Of a stretch of DNA of 64,000 nt, positions 26,281 through 35,451 are shown piece by piece. How positions within the stretch are numbered: position 1 is the stretch's first letter; each line of letters starts with the position of its first letter. The position numbers and the translations under genes were made by a program. A model generated the notes under the pieces. That model ran no database searches. It was not told the origin of the DNA and saw nothing but the letters and a program-made list of their open reading frames with translations. The DNA is taken from positions 124,001 to 188,000 of the forward strand of contig NZ_JAUSWB010000006.1 of assembly GCF_030814955.1 (NCBI RefSeq). The letters are read 5' to 3'. The DNA is from Planomicrobium stackebrandtii. Lineage in GTDB: Bacteria > Bacillota > Bacilli > Bacillales_A > Planococcaceae.

Positions 26281-26442
26281 TACCTCATTTCTTAGTTTCA
26301 GTTAGTTCATCAAAAACATCAGTAAGATCCAAAATATAGAACTGCTGTATGGAGAAAATCGCAGAAATATATGGTTACACCCGTTTCGCATTTTTAATTA
26401 CCATTCAGTATAACATGCCAGCCACAATCCCACATCCATAGA

Positions 26443-26468
26443 AAAAAGCTGCGCGAACGCAGCTTTTT
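26443..26468 (-). terminator. Intrinsic terminator of the ydgGH operon
   Basis: AAAAAGCTGCG-cgaa-CGCAGCTTTTT, perfect 11-bp stem. Confidence 0.85.
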
Positions 26469-26509
26469 GGCTTTACTATAAAATCGAATAACGATTTTAC
26501 TCCACCGAC

Positions 26510-29128
26510 TTACTTTTTCTTGCCAAACGGCCACCAGACACCCCGGTCAAAGGATACTGAAATTGCCGGTATCAATAATGGCAGGACGATCAATCCGTAC
26601 AGCAGCAATCCAGTAATGACGATGGTTGCAATCTGTACTAGGCTTAAGACGCCGGATGGCATCATGGCACCGAATGTACCCGCCAGAATGATGGCTGCCG
26701 TGATGATGACAGTTCCCATCTTCGCCATCGAAGTACGCATCGCATCGCGAACGGTGATGCCATTAAATGATTCTTCTCGGAACCGGTCGAGCAGGAAAAT
26801 CGAGTAGTCGACTCCGAGCGCCACCAGCATGACAAAGCCAAAGAATGGCACTGCCCAGCTGATGCCGTCATATCCGAGACCGTTGACAAAGATTAATTCC
26901 GCAATGGAAATTGCTGTATAGTACGTCAATAACAGCGATCCAATCATATACAGCGGCATGATCAATGACCGGAAAAGAATTGCCAGCACAACGAACAAGC
27001 TGATCAGCATGATGATCACGGTATTCGTAAAGTCATTGGAAGATACTTCTTCCAAATCACTGTTGATGCTCGAAATCCCGCTGAATGCAATTTCCGCGCT
27101 TTCAAGCGGCGTTCCGGCTACAGAGCGTTCCACCGTTTCCTTAATCTCAGAAGTAATGACAATGGCTTCATGAGAGTAAGGATCCTCTGACAAGATTACT
27201 TCCATCATCATTCCTGTGCCGTCGGCAAAAGAATAACGGTCCAATACCTGCTCAAAATCAGCGCTTTCAAGTGTGCCTTCCGGAATGAACAGGCCCGTAT
27301 CGCGAACCGCTTCGCTGCCGCTCATCTCTTCCATCATATAGACAGCTTCCGTCAAACCGGTTTCAATTTCTGCCAAGCCATCGTTTGAAGCTCCGACTCC
27401 ATCTGCCAATTGCGTTAATCCGGCACTAAGTTCTGCTGTTTGGCCAGCCGCGCCAGCCAAACCTTGCTGAATTTCTGACAACCCACCGTTGATTTGTGTC
27501 AAAGCACCAACAGTTTGAGGAATGTTGCCTGTTTGCTGCAATCCTTGAGAAACCTGATCCAATTGTTGATTGATCTGGCCGAGACCTGCCGCCGCCTCAT
27601 CCAACCCTCCAGCATCACCCGCTTGTTCACTGATGGCAGTTAAGTTCGCCTGGACTTCTGCTAACCCTGCCTGCACTTCACCTATTCCATCGCGTGCTTC
27701 GCCAAGCCCATCCGCCAGCAAGCCGAGCTGCTCGTCGACGTAGAGCTCATCGATTACTTCCCCCGTTGGACGTGTAATGGAGCGAACCGTTTCAACCCCA
27801 TCAATTTTATCAATTTCTGCACTTAACGATTCGAAATAAGGGACAGTTGATCGATCCATCAATGAGTCTTCTGACTTCACAATCACTTGAACAGGCAGTG
27901 AATCACCTTGCCCAAAGCCTTCTTCGATAGCACGCAAGCCTTTCACCGATTCATATTCCGAACCAATTTCATCTACTGTATTAAACGACAAAGAATTATC
28001 GTATGTAAAGAGCAAAGGCACTGTAATCACAGCTACCACCAGCATCGACAACAAGGGCCGGTTGATCGACAGCTTGCTCATGGTGACCCATAATTTGCTG
28101 TCATTGTGAGAAGCTGATTTTTTTGCTGGCCAGAATAACTTTTCCTTCAATAATGACATGAAGAATGGCACGATCGTGTATAGAACCAGCAACAATACGA
28201 ATATCCCAACTGCTACCGCTACGGCAGATTTAAAAATCGGAAATTCTGCAAAGCCGATGGCGAAGAACCCGATAAATACAGCGATTCCGCTGATCAGCAA
28301 CGTTCGCCCTGCCGTTTTATACGTGTTGATGATTGATTGCTCTACATCATGTCCTGCCGAAAGTTCTTCTTTATAGCGGCTCAGGAGCAAGATACAATAA
28401 TCTGTTCCAATTCCGAAAAGAATCGCGACCAGGAATATTTGCGTATAGTTGGATACTGGGAAACCAAACCAATCGATGAAAAAAGCGACCAGTGACTGGC
28501 TCAATAAATAAGTAATTCCGACTGCCACAAGCGGTATGAAAGGCGTTACAATTGACCGGAAAACGGCCAGCAGCAATCCGAAAATCAAGACAACCGTAAT
28601 AATCTCGGTGCGCTTCAAGCCTTCCTGTGCACTGATGTTGACATCATTATTTATGATGGCTTCTCCAGTAACATAGGCCGTCAAGTCTTCAGGAATAATA
28701 GACTCCCTGATGGTATCGGCAACGGCGTTCACTTCTTCGTCTGTCCCATCCACTGTAATCGGCATCAACACCGTTTGGCGGTCTTCCGAAATGAGCTGGC
28801 CTTCCAGTTCTTCGCTTTCAACTGGATTTAAGACACTTGTCACCGGATCTCCCAGCGCTTCGATATCCGTCACCATCTGTTCAAGCGTTTCCCGAACCGA
28901 ATCCGTCAGTTCACTTTCCAGCGGCATGACGAGAGAAATCGTTTGTTCCGAGGCGTCTGCATCTGTCAGAATGCTTGAAGCGATTTGCGAAGAAGCTTCA
29001 TCAGACAGCTGAAACGATCCTGCCTGTTCTGCCTGCTCTGTTAAATTAGGTGCTAATAAGAATAAGGCGACTGTTAATACTATCAATCCTATGGCAATCG
29101 GCCATTTGAATTTTAATACGCTACGCAT
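26510..29128 (-). CDS. ydgH: MMPL/RND-family transporter (YdgH-like)
   Basis: 872 residues with two repeats of the RND fold. Each has one membrane helix, a large outside loop, then five helices; GIGTDYCILLLSRYKEE near 237 and GVDYSIFLLDRFREE near 772 are the paired TM4 motifs. The first loop is unusually rich in heptad-like repeats (GLGEARDGIGEVQAGLAEVQ and similar, about residues 470-600), which probably form a long coiled coil outside the membrane. It exports lipids or drugs by proton motive force. Located 3 bp downstream of the MarR gene, as in B. subtilis ydgG-ydgH. Confidence 0.9.
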   Translation of the reverse strand: MRSVLKFKWPIAIGLIVLTVALFLLAPNLTEQAEQAGSFQLSDEASSQIASSILTDADASEQTISLVMPLESELTDSVRETLEQMVTDIEALGDPVTSVLNPVESEELEGQLISEDRQTVLMPITVDGTDEEVNAVADTIRESIIPEDLTAYVTGEAIINNDVNISAQEGLKRTEIITVVLIFGLLLAVFRSIVTPFIPLVAVGITYLLSQSLVAFFIDWFGFPVSNYTQIFLVAILFGIGTDYCILLLSRYKEELSAGHDVEQSIINTYKTAGRTLLISGIAVFIGFFAIGFAEFPIFKSAVAVAVGIFVLLLVLYTIVPFFMSLLKEKLFWPAKKSASHNDSKLWVTMSKLSINRPLLSMLVVAVITVPLLFTYDNSLSFNTVDEIGSEYESVKGLRAIEEGFGQGDSLPVQVIVKSEDSLMDRSTVPYFESLSAEIDKIDGVETVRSITRPTGEVIDELYVDEQLGLLADGLGEARDGIGEVQAGLAEVQANLTAISEQAGDAGGLDEAAAGLGQINQQLDQVSQGLQQTGNIPQTVGALTQINGGLSEIQQGLAGAAGQTAELSAGLTQLADGVGASNDGLAEIETGLTEAVYMMEEMSGSEAVRDTGLFIPEGTLESADFEQVLDRYSFADGTGMMMEVILSEDPYSHEAIVITSEIKETVERSVAGTPLESAEIAFSGISSINSDLEEVSSNDFTNTVIIMLISLFVVLAILFRSLIMPLYMIGSLLLTYYTAISIAELIFVNGLGYDGISWAVPFFGFVMLVALGVDYSIFLLDRFREESFNGITVRDAMRTSMAKMGTVIITAAIILAGTFGAMMPSGVLSLVQIATIVITGLLLYGLIVLPLLIPAISVSFDRGVWWPFGKKK

Positions 29129-29131
29129 GTA

Positions 29132-29575
29132 TTACACTCCATCCATTTTTATGATCGTTTTCAGCTTCCGGAAAATCGTGAGGAATTGATCTATTTCTTC
29201 ATCCGCAATATTTTCGGACATCAGCTTCTCGAGATAATCCGTCAACACCTTGTCCAGCTCTGCCAAAATCGTTTGGCCTTTATCCGTCAGTTCCAGCAAT
29301 TTTTCCCGCCTGTCTGTTGTTTCGACGATCTGAATTACTTCTTTTTGAAGCAGTTTTTTTATGCGGCTGGAAATTGCACTTTTATGTACGGCTTGCATGA
29401 CAGCCAATCTTGCCGAAGTAACCTGTTTTTCCTTGCTGATCAGTTTCAACAATTGGATTTGTTCCGGCGAATACTCTTTCCATAAAGGATGGTCAACGGA
29501 TTTGATGACACGCTCAGTTCCGTATATCATGACTTCTTGAAAAAGATCCACCGCTTCTTGAATGCGATTGTCCAC
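29132..29575 (-). CDS. ydgG: MarR-family regulator (YdgG-like)
   Basis: 147-residue winged-helix repressor. LTSARLAVMQAVHKSAISSRIKKLLQKEVIQIVE (in parts, residues about 51-85) is the DNA-binding helix-turn-helix and recognition helix, and TDRREKLLELTDKG is the wing. Starts with GTG after GAGGGGG. It precedes the MMPL transporter by 3 bp, matching B. subtilis ydgGH. Its promoter carries an 11-bp perfect inverted repeat, consistent with autorepression and release by a hydrophobic ligand that the transporter exports. Confidence 0.88.
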   Translation of the reverse strand: MDNRIQEAVDLFQEVMIYGTERVIKSVDHPLWKEYSPEQIQLLKLISKEKQVTSARLAVMQAVHKSAISSRIKKLLQKEVIQIVETTDRREKLLELTDKGQTILAELDKVLTDYLEKLMSENIADEEIDQFLTIFRKLKTIIKMDGV

Positions 29576-29579
29576 GATA

Positions 29580-29633
29580 GTTTACCCCCTCAACCAATAT
29601 TAATAGTCTAGGGGGTAAACCTTCTATGGTCAA
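29580..29633 (-). promoter_or_regulatory. ydgGH promoter with candidate MarR operator
   Basis: On the minus strand: -35 TTGACC (29628-29633), 17-bp spacer, -10 TAGACT (29605-29610). Perfect inverted arms GTTTACCCCCT (29580-29590) and AGGGGGTAAAC (29610-29620) are separated by 19 bp; one arm fills the -35/-10 spacer and the other covers the start region. The symmetry around the promoter strongly suggests an operator for the MarR protein encoded just downstream. Confidence 0.75.
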
Positions 29634-29651
29634 GAAAGAACCGCAATTCCA

Positions 29652-29684
29652 CAAAAAAACCTGTGAACATAAAGTTCACAGGTT
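29652..29684 (-). terminator. Intrinsic terminator of the AI-2E exporter gene
   Basis: AACCTGTGAAC-ataaa-GTTCACAGGTT followed by U7 on the minus strand. Confidence 0.87.
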
Positions 29685-29688
29685 GCGT

Positions 29689-30771
29689 TTATTCAATATC
29701 GCGCGTAGCCGTATTGCGTATTTCACTTCGTCTTGCGTATACATTTTTTGCGATGGTCTTAATTACGGCATACACCGGAATTGCTAAAATGATTCCCCAA
29801 AGACCGGCGATATTTCCTGCCGCCAAGATCAAGGTAATGACCGTCAGCGGATGGACGTCGAGCGATTTCCCCATGACGTTCGGAGTGATGAAATTGCTTT
29901 CGATCTGCTGTGCAACGAGCATGATAATGGCTACATACACAGCCATGATCGGATCTTGCACAAGCGCGATGATAATAGCTGGAATAACTGCAATGTAAGG
30001 CCCCAAAAATGGAATGACATTGGTAGCCATACCGATCAATGCCAACAACAATGCATAGTCTAAATCGATAATCAGATACCCGATCAGCAACATGAGTCCT
30101 ACAAGGAAGCTGACAAACAGCTGCCCCTGGATATAAGCCTGCAAGGTTTCATCGATGTCATGCAAAGTTTTGCGAATCCATCTTTTGCGCTCTCCGGAAA
30201 AGAATCCGGAAACGAATGGAACAAATTTCTTATGGTCGACCAACAGGTAAACAAGGAAAAACGGCACTAACACTAAAGTGATAACACCCGAGACAAAACT
30301 CGTAATGAAGGCCAGAATCCATCCTCCGACATCGCCAAGGCTGTCACCAATTTGCCCGGTCATGCCATCCAACTGTTCTTCAATTGAATCCGGAAGCCGG
30401 TCACGCTGGTCGAATATATATTGACCGTATTCTTCCACACTTTCTACTATTTCAGGCCCATTCTCTACCAGTGTATTGATCTGATCTGTAACAATCGGTC
30501 CGATCATGACATAGAACAAATAGAACACCAAGATAATGGATAGCAGAACTGTTAGAACTGCAGCCCATTTCGGAAACTTTTTCTTCATCAGAAAATTCAA
30601 GATCGGCCTTGTCAGGTAGAACAAGACGCCTCCCAACAACAATGGAACAAAAATTGTTCCTGCAATAATGAATAAGGGATCAAAAATTCCTTGTACTTCA
30701 ATAAATAATCGAATGATGACTAAAGCCAGGATAATTCCTACTCCAACTTGAAACCAAAGCTTGTTCGTCAA
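29689..30771 (-). CDS. AI-2E family transporter (YueF/YubA-like), copy 1
   Basis: 360 residues, eight predicted helices, with the family motifs ALIGMATNVIPFLGPYIAVIPA near 245 and QQIESNFITPNVMGKSLDVHPL near 290-311. These proteins export small molecules (AI-2 in E. coli TqsA) or act as Na+/H+ antiporters in some bacilli. TTG at 30771 is the likely start, 8 nt after GGAAG; GTG three codons earlier touches the ribosome site. Single gene, divergent from uppP. A paralogue lies at 56148-57242. Confidence 0.85.
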   Translation of the reverse strand: MTNKLWFQVGVGIILALVIIRLFIEVQGIFDPLFIIAGTIFVPLLLGGVLFYLTRPILNFLMKKKFPKWAAVLTVLLSIILVFYLFYVMIGPIVTDQINTLVENGPEIVESVEEYGQYIFDQRDRLPDSIEEQLDGMTGQIGDSLGDVGGWILAFITSFVSGVITLVLVPFFLVYLLVDHKKFVPFVSGFFSGERKRWIRKTLHDIDETLQAYIQGQLFVSFLVGLMLLIGYLIIDLDYALLLALIGMATNVIPFLGPYIAVIPAIIIALVQDPIMAVYVAIIMLVAQQIESNFITPNVMGKSLDVHPLTVITLILAAGNIAGLWGIILAIPVYAVIKTIAKNVYARRSEIRNTATRDIE

Positions 30772-30917
30772 GCGCCACACTTCCTTTCTTTCAATAGTAT
30801 ACCCAGTTTATCATGAAAGTATGGTATTATATTTTTTTATGTTATTTTGAAATTATCGCGTAAAAAGGAAATACTAACAAACAAAATATATGATCAAGCA
30901 ATGGAGGATTTATTCCA

Positions 30918-31748
30918 ATGGACCAATTATGGCTTACAATTAAATTTCTGCTTCTCGGCCTATTTCAAGGACTTACTGAACCAATTCCTATTTCTTCAAG
31001 CGGACATTTATTGATCGCGCAATACTTTTTGGACGTACAGATCGAAGGAAGTGTTTCAACTTTCGCGTTGCTCGTCAACAGTGCTTCGCTGATTGCAGTA
31101 CTGATTATTTACCGTGACGATATCAAGCGCCTCGTCATCAACGGATTAAAGTACTTTACAGTTAAAAACGCGGAAACAAAACGGGACTTCCTGTTCGTTG
31201 TCTACCTGGTAGTCGCAACAATTCCTGCTGGGGTTATCGGCCTGCTGTTCCAGGATGCAATTGATGAGAATCTTTCGACCATTGTCACAGTCGGTTTGAC
31301 CTTAATCGTGACAGGTTTCGGGCTTTGGTGGATCCGCAATATGCGCGGACAGCGAAACGACGGCAACATGACAATGAAAGATGCTGTGATCATTGGCGGT
31401 GCCCAGGCAGTGGCGTTGATTCCAGGAATCAGCCGAAGCGGCGCTACCATTGTTGCGGCTATGGCACGTGGCATTAATCAGGAAACCGCTCTCCGCTTCT
31501 CTTTCCTGTTATTTATTCCGATCAGCCTGGGTGGCGCTGTCCTCAGCATTACCGACATCGTCAATGATGATAACCTGGCTTCCATGGCGGTCCCTTACAT
31601 CATGGCGTTCCTGGGATCTCTTGTAGCTTCTTACTTCTCACTCAAATGGTTCATGAACATCATGGCGAAAGGCCAATTAAAGTATTTTGCAATTTATTGC
31701 TTTATCGTTGGTCCTCTTGTCGTTCTGGCATGGGTAGTATTAAATTAA
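30918..31748 (+). CDS. uppP: Undecaprenyl-diphosphatase
   Basis: 276-residue integral membrane phosphatase (BacA type) that converts undecaprenyl pyrophosphate into the phosphate carrier used for peptidoglycan and teichoic acid. Catalytic motif [18 protein letters not shown] near residues 16-33 with the Glu and Ser/His, and the second motif [13 protein letters not shown] near 167-179, are intact. Eight hydrophobic helices. Confers bacitracin resistance when overproduced. TGGAGG precedes the ATG. Monocistronic; the undecaprenyl-phosphate flippase popT lies only 1.6 kb downstream. Confidence 0.96.
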   Translation: MDQLWLTIKFLLLGLFQGLTEPIPISSSGHLLIAQYFLDVQIEGSVSTFALLVNSASLIAVLIIYRDDIKRLVINGLKYFTVKNAETKRDFLFVVYLVVATIPAGVIGLLFQDAIDENLSTIVTVGLTLIVTGFGLWWIRNMRGQRNDGNMTMKDAVIIGGAQAVALIPGISRSGATIVAAMARGINQETALRFSFLLFIPISLGGAVLSITDIVNDDNLASMAVPYIMAFLGSLVASYFSLKWFMNIMAKGQLKYFAIYCFIVGPLVVLAWVVLN

Positions 31749-31750
31749 TT

Positions 31751-31797
31751 AAAAGAGACGAACTTTCAATTTTGATTGAAAGTTCGTCTCTTTTTTA
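31751..31797. terminator. Bidirectional intrinsic terminator
   Basis: 20-bp stem AAAAGAGACGAACTTTCAAT / ATTGAAAGTTCGTCTCTTTT, shared by uppP and the convergent CAP-domain gene. Confidence 0.88.
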
Positions 31798-32922
31798 TCG
31801 GTTAAAGAAATTAGCCGTGTAATAGGGTTGATTCTCTGCGTTGAACGCTGTGCCTATACCAAGAAACCCAAAATCGGGTTTGACGATATTTTCACGATGT
31901 CCCATGGAATTCATTAATCCTTCATGGGCAAAAATACTGCTGTATTGCCCATAAGCCAAGTTCTCACCGGCCACATAAAACGCGATATCGTCTTCATTCA
32001 TTCGATCAAACGGTGACTGGCCCACCAGGTTGGTGTGGCTGAAATACTTATTTTCCGCCATATCGTCACTATGCTTACGGGCTGTCAGTTTTGTCTGTTC
32101 ATCCCACTTCAATAGCGGCAGGTTACGTTGAATACGCGCTGAATTGGTTAATTCAAAAAGCAGGTATTCGTATCCTTCTTTCAACTCTTCGTTCGCTTCT
32201 GCGTATATTCCAGGACGCGCTTTCTCCAGCTCTTCATGGATAACTTGCACAGCAGTCACTGTATCTTCTTCATGGATATCATAAAAAACGGTTGTATAAG
32301 TATTCTCGGTTTTAAATACATCGTATTCTTCCCCGGTATCAAGTATATATTGAACGTTTCCTTTTTGGAGGCTTTTCAGCGGAACCCCGAGCAACGAACG
32401 GACTTCCGATTTAGTAGAATCCATCGTTATTCCTTCCGTAGAAGAAATCAAATCCTGGTTCGTGAACATTCCATTCACTTTTCCATCCTCATCGTAAGAC
32501 AAGAGCACGTAATTTTGATAATCCTGATGGTAGCTATGCCAGTCAGTGCCATACTCATTCCGCATTAAACGAAGTGGCATTCCCACTTTTTCCTGCGCTT
32601 CGTCCTTGTCCATACCAAGCGTAACATTATGGACCGCAAACAAGGCATCAGGTTCGGCCAATTCCGGTTTTGCCACAGCCTCCGGCATTTCAAGAGAGCT
32701 GGAAGCAATCATAGACCGCAGTTCAGTGCCCACACGCGAAGTGAAATTCCAGGCTTCATCAACTGCTTGTGAAACTTCCGGATCTTCGGTGATGTTATCA
32801 ATTGTGCGATCGACTGAATCCAAGAAACTTAAATCGACATATTCACCCACTGGTTCTTCCCAAATCGGGCGCGCAAAAAAAACCGCCAGCAACAAAACCA
32901 TCAACCAAAAAAGTTTCCGCAC
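31795..32922 (-). CDS. ylbC: Secreted CAP-domain protein (YlbC-like)
   Basis: 375 residues. Signal/anchor helix at 5-18, then a CAP-associated N-terminal domain (about 90-230; FAVHNVTLGMDKDEAQEKVG and ITMDSTKSEVRSLLG are its repeat signatures), then the SCP/PR-1-like CAP domain with LTNSARIQRNLPLLKWDE, ARKHSDDMAENKYFSHTN (His), GENLAYG and SMGHRENIVKPDF (second His/Glu). Domain order matches B. subtilis YlbC. Function unknown; probably extracytoplasmic. The GTG at 32922 follows AGAGGTG by 6 nt. Confidence 0.85.
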   Translation of the reverse strand: MRKLFWLMVLLLAVFFARPIWEEPVGEYVDLSFLDSVDRTIDNITEDPEVSQAVDEAWNFTSRVGTELRSMIASSSLEMPEAVAKPELAEPDALFAVHNVTLGMDKDEAQEKVGMPLRLMRNEYGTDWHSYHQDYQNYVLLSYDEDGKVNGMFTNQDLISSTEGITMDSTKSEVRSLLGVPLKSLQKGNVQYILDTGEEYDVFKTENTYTTVFYDIHEEDTVTAVQVIHEELEKARPGIYAEANEELKEGYEYLLFELTNSARIQRNLPLLKWDEQTKLTARKHSDDMAENKYFSHTNLVGQSPFDRMNEDDIAFYVAGENLAYGQYSSIFAHEGLMNSMGHRENIVKPDFGFLGIGTAFNAENQPYYTANFFNR

Positions 32923-32990
32923 ACACATCACCTCTTACCCTACAGTTTAATCGCAAACGCATCATCCACAAAGCAAAACGCCTTTGTGCA

Positions 32991-33235
32991 AGAAAAGCGG
33001 AGGCTGCCGTTAAGCCCCGACAAGCGCTGGAAGCCTTATCGGTAATGGCGGTTTTTGCCATTGGTGATAAGGCTGAAGCGACTCGAGGGGCTGGCTGTCG
33101 GAGTCTGGACAATAAAGAAAAGCGCAGGCTGCCGTTTAGCCCCGACAAGCGCTGGAAGCCTTATCGGTAATGGCGGTCTTTGCCATTGCTGGTAAGGCTG
33201 AAGCGACTCGAGGGGCTGGCTGCCGGAGTCTGGAC
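32991..33235. repeat. Tandem pair of 120-bp palindromic repeats
   Basis: Two units of exactly 120 bp (32991-33110 and 33116-33235), each running from AGAAAAGCG to GGAGTCTGGAC, then a third GAAAAGCGGAGGCG start at 33239. Each holds a hairpin GCCTTATC-ggt-AATGGC...GCCATT-GATAAGGC (second unit GGTAAGGC, a G-U pair) enclosed by GCCCCGACAAGCG / ACTCGAGGGGC. The single copy near 9.4 kb has GCCTTACC/GGTAAGGC instead, a compensated change. Confidence 0.8.
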
Positions 33236-33262
33236 ATCGAAAAGCGGAGGCGTCTTAAATTA

Positions 33263-33299
33263 AAAAGAGGAACCATCCCAATTGATGGCTCCTCTTTTA
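33263..33299 (-). terminator. Intrinsic terminator of popT
   Basis: AAAAGAGGAACCATC-ccaatt-GATGGCTCCTCTTTT, one mismatch in the stem, just after the popT stop. Confidence 0.85.
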
Positions 33300-33304
33300 C
33301 CCAA

Positions 33305-34138
33305 TTAAAATTCTTCAGTAATGGCAGTCTTTTTAGGTGAACTGAACAACAACGTAAATACTAAACCAAGCGCAAATGTCACCAAGCTGGCGATGAGCGT
33401 GGCCGAATCAGTCGAGAATCCAGGAAAGACCACAAACAAAGACCCGATAATCAGACCGATAATCGCCGCATACGTAACGTAGGTAAAGTGTTCCAACAAA
33501 TATTGGATTGCCTTGCTGCTGACGATAAATCCAACGATAACTCCAGCACCGATAGCCAGCGCAACTGGAATGTTTAAGGTAGTTAAAGCATTGATAGCTG
33601 TCGAATAGACACCCAGCAACAACAGGATAAACGAACCGCTGATTCCTGGCAGCAACATCGCCATGCTGGCCAGCCAGCCGGAAAAGAACAGCGTGAAGAA
33701 TACAGGTATAGTAAGTGAAGTAATCGGCGCCAAATTATCCTCTGTCGGGATAAATGCAGTAGCCGCTAAAGCAGCTCCAATAACCACAAGGATAATCAAA
33801 TGGCGTGGAGTAAAATTCTTTTTAACTTCTGCCTGTTTCATAATGTACGGAATAACGCCGATGATCAGCCCCATGAAGAAAAACTGCGTCGCTTCATAAT
33901 GCTGCTCCAATAAATATTCAATAACCCGGCTGAACAGCAGTAGTGTAATGACAACTCCCAGACCAAGTGGTACTAAAAATCCGAGATGTTTTTTCCAATC
34001 CCGGCTGAAAAAACCGCTGATTGCTTCCAATAAACGATCGTAAATTCCTAAAATAAAGGCAATTGTGCCTCCGCTGACACCTGGTATCAAATCACTGATG
34101 CCCATTAAGATGCCGCGGTATATGTTCTTCCATTCCAT
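33305..34138 (-). CDS. popT: Undecaprenyl-phosphate translocase (DUF368 / PopT)
   Basis: 277 residues, eight or nine helices, with DUF368 hallmarks YRGILMGISDLIPGVSGGTIAF near 7-28 and LASMAMLLPGISGSFILLLLG near 150-170, an internal duplication. The family was recently assigned the job of flipping undecaprenyl phosphate back to the cytoplasmic face. Together with UppP 1.6 kb away this gives two successive steps of lipid carrier recycling. Monocistronic; GAGA-type weak ribosome site upstream of the ATG. Confidence 0.9.
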   Translation of the reverse strand: MEWKNIYRGILMGISDLIPGVSGGTIAFILGIYDRLLEAISGFFSRDWKKHLGFLVPLGLGVVITLLLFSRVIEYLLEQHYEATQFFFMGLIIGVIPYIMKQAEVKKNFTPRHLIILVVIGAALAATAFIPTEDNLAPITSLTIPVFFTLFFSGWLASMAMLLPGISGSFILLLLGVYSTAINALTTLNIPVALAIGAGVIVGFIVSSKAIQYLLEHFTYVTYAAIIGLIIGSLFVVFPGFSTDSATLIASLVTFALGLVFTLLFSSPKKTAITEEF

Positions 34139-34240
34139 TCGTCTAGTCTCCTTGTCTTAAAAATCACTTTAACCAGTATAGCATGTGCGAAATGGAAACT
34201 CGAGCATCACTTAATTCAGATCAAACCATCCATCAATAAA

Positions 34241-35311
34241 TTAATCTATTATTCTTTTTGCTTCTTCCACAGCGCTCCTAACAATTTCTGCCGCAGCCAC
34301 TTCTTCCGTCAGGCTCCGAGTCGATTGCCCGGCCCATAACGACATGAATTCAGGATCATCAGCCTTTGCAGCAGCAGCCCGGATGTCTTTGGTGATCGTA
34401 TTTTGAGAGGGAAACGGCAAAGGAGCAACGCCGGTTTGTTCAAACTTCTCAATAAAATGATTTTTGATGCCGCGTGCCGGACGTCCCGAAAAGCTGGTTG
34501 TCACAACTGTACTTTCCTCATTGCTTTTGAATAGCGCCTGCTTATACGCGCTATGTGCACCGGATTCTTTAGAACTGACAAAACGGGTCCCGATTTGCAC
34601 ACCCTGTGCCCCGAGAGCAAGCGAAGCCACCAATCCGCGGCCATCTATGATTCCTCCTGCTGCTATCACTGGAACGCTGACAGCATCCACTACCTGCGGC
34701 ACTAATGACAAGGTCCCAATCTGCGCACCTGCCGGATGACGATCAAGCGAAAAGGTGCTGCGATGTCCTCCTGCTTCGCTTCCCTGAGCCACTATGGCAG
34801 CTGCTCCAGAAGCTTCCGCCTGTTTGGCCTCTATCACTGTGGTCACCATCACTACAATTTGAATTTGCTGCTCTTTAGCAGTTTTCATTTGCTCAGCTGA
34901 AAGGCAGCCAAAAGCTGTACTAATAATAGGCACACCTTCTTCGACACAAACATTGAACTGCTCTTCGCTCCAATCCGGTGATTGATAGGAAGACCCAATT
35001 TCCTGAATCTCAAATTTTGAACGAAAAGGGCTTAATGCCTTCTGGACTTCTTCTAAACGGCTGAAATCATCCTTCACCGGTGCTGCAAAAATATTGACGC
35101 TAAACGGTTTTGCTGTTGCGGACTGAATTTCTTTGATTGCTTGTCGCAATGCACTGGGCGACATATAGGCAGCCCCCAGAGTTCCGAGTCCTCCTGCATT
35201 ACTGACTTCAACAACCAGTTCTACGGTCGTCGGTCCTCCGGCCATACCGGCTTGAATAATCGGATAATCGATTTTGAACAATTGGCAGATTTCCGTTTCC
35301 AATGAAATCAT
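34241..35311 (-). CDS. Nitronate monooxygenase (2-nitropropane dioxygenase family)
   Basis: 356-residue FMN-dependent TIM barrel. Conserved blocks: YPIIQAGMAGGPTTVELV near 17-34, AAAIVAQGSEAGGHRS near 169-184 (phosphate-binding and active-site His), VPVIAAGGIIDGRGL near 213-227, LALGAQGVQIGTRFV near 231-245. Detoxifies propionate-3-nitronate-like compounds; some members are NADH:quinone reductases or FabK. The ATG at 35311 follows GAGGAGG; the open frame upstream is untranslated. Single gene, divergent from the small membrane protein gene. Confidence 0.9.
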   Translation of the reverse strand: MISLETEICQLFKIDYPIIQAGMAGGPTTVELVVEVSNAGGLGTLGAAYMSPSALRQAIKEIQSATAKPFSVNIFAAPVKDDFSRLEEVQKALSPFRSKFEIQEIGSSYQSPDWSEEQFNVCVEEGVPIISTAFGCLSAEQMKTAKEQQIQIVVMVTTVIEAKQAEASGAAAIVAQGSEAGGHRSTFSLDRHPAGAQIGTLSLVPQVVDAVSVPVIAAGGIIDGRGLVASLALGAQGVQIGTRFVSSKESGAHSAYKQALFKSNEESTVVTTSFSGRPARGIKNHFIEKFEQTGVAPLPFPSQNTITKDIRAAAAKADDPEFMSLWAGQSTRSLTEEVAAAEIVRSAVEEAKRIID

Positions 35312-35451
35312 GAATGGTCCTCCTCTTTGATTTGAATGCATTTGCTGTTGTTCCAAGTATCCCGCAAACGGCAATGTACAGCAATAGGGAACTTTCTTGC
35401 ATGAGACAACGTTCTCTATAGTAAGCAAACATGAGAAGGCGGGATTTATTT

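Noticed and set aside
26958..29012. Several plus-strand frames opposite ydgH
   Set aside because: Ser/Thr-rich shadows of the hydrophobic transporter; no start signals.
32991..33235. 120-bp tandem repeat considered as a transposon end or riboswitch
   Set aside because: No terminal inverted repeat/target duplication pair was seen, and it lies between two gene ends and not in a leader.
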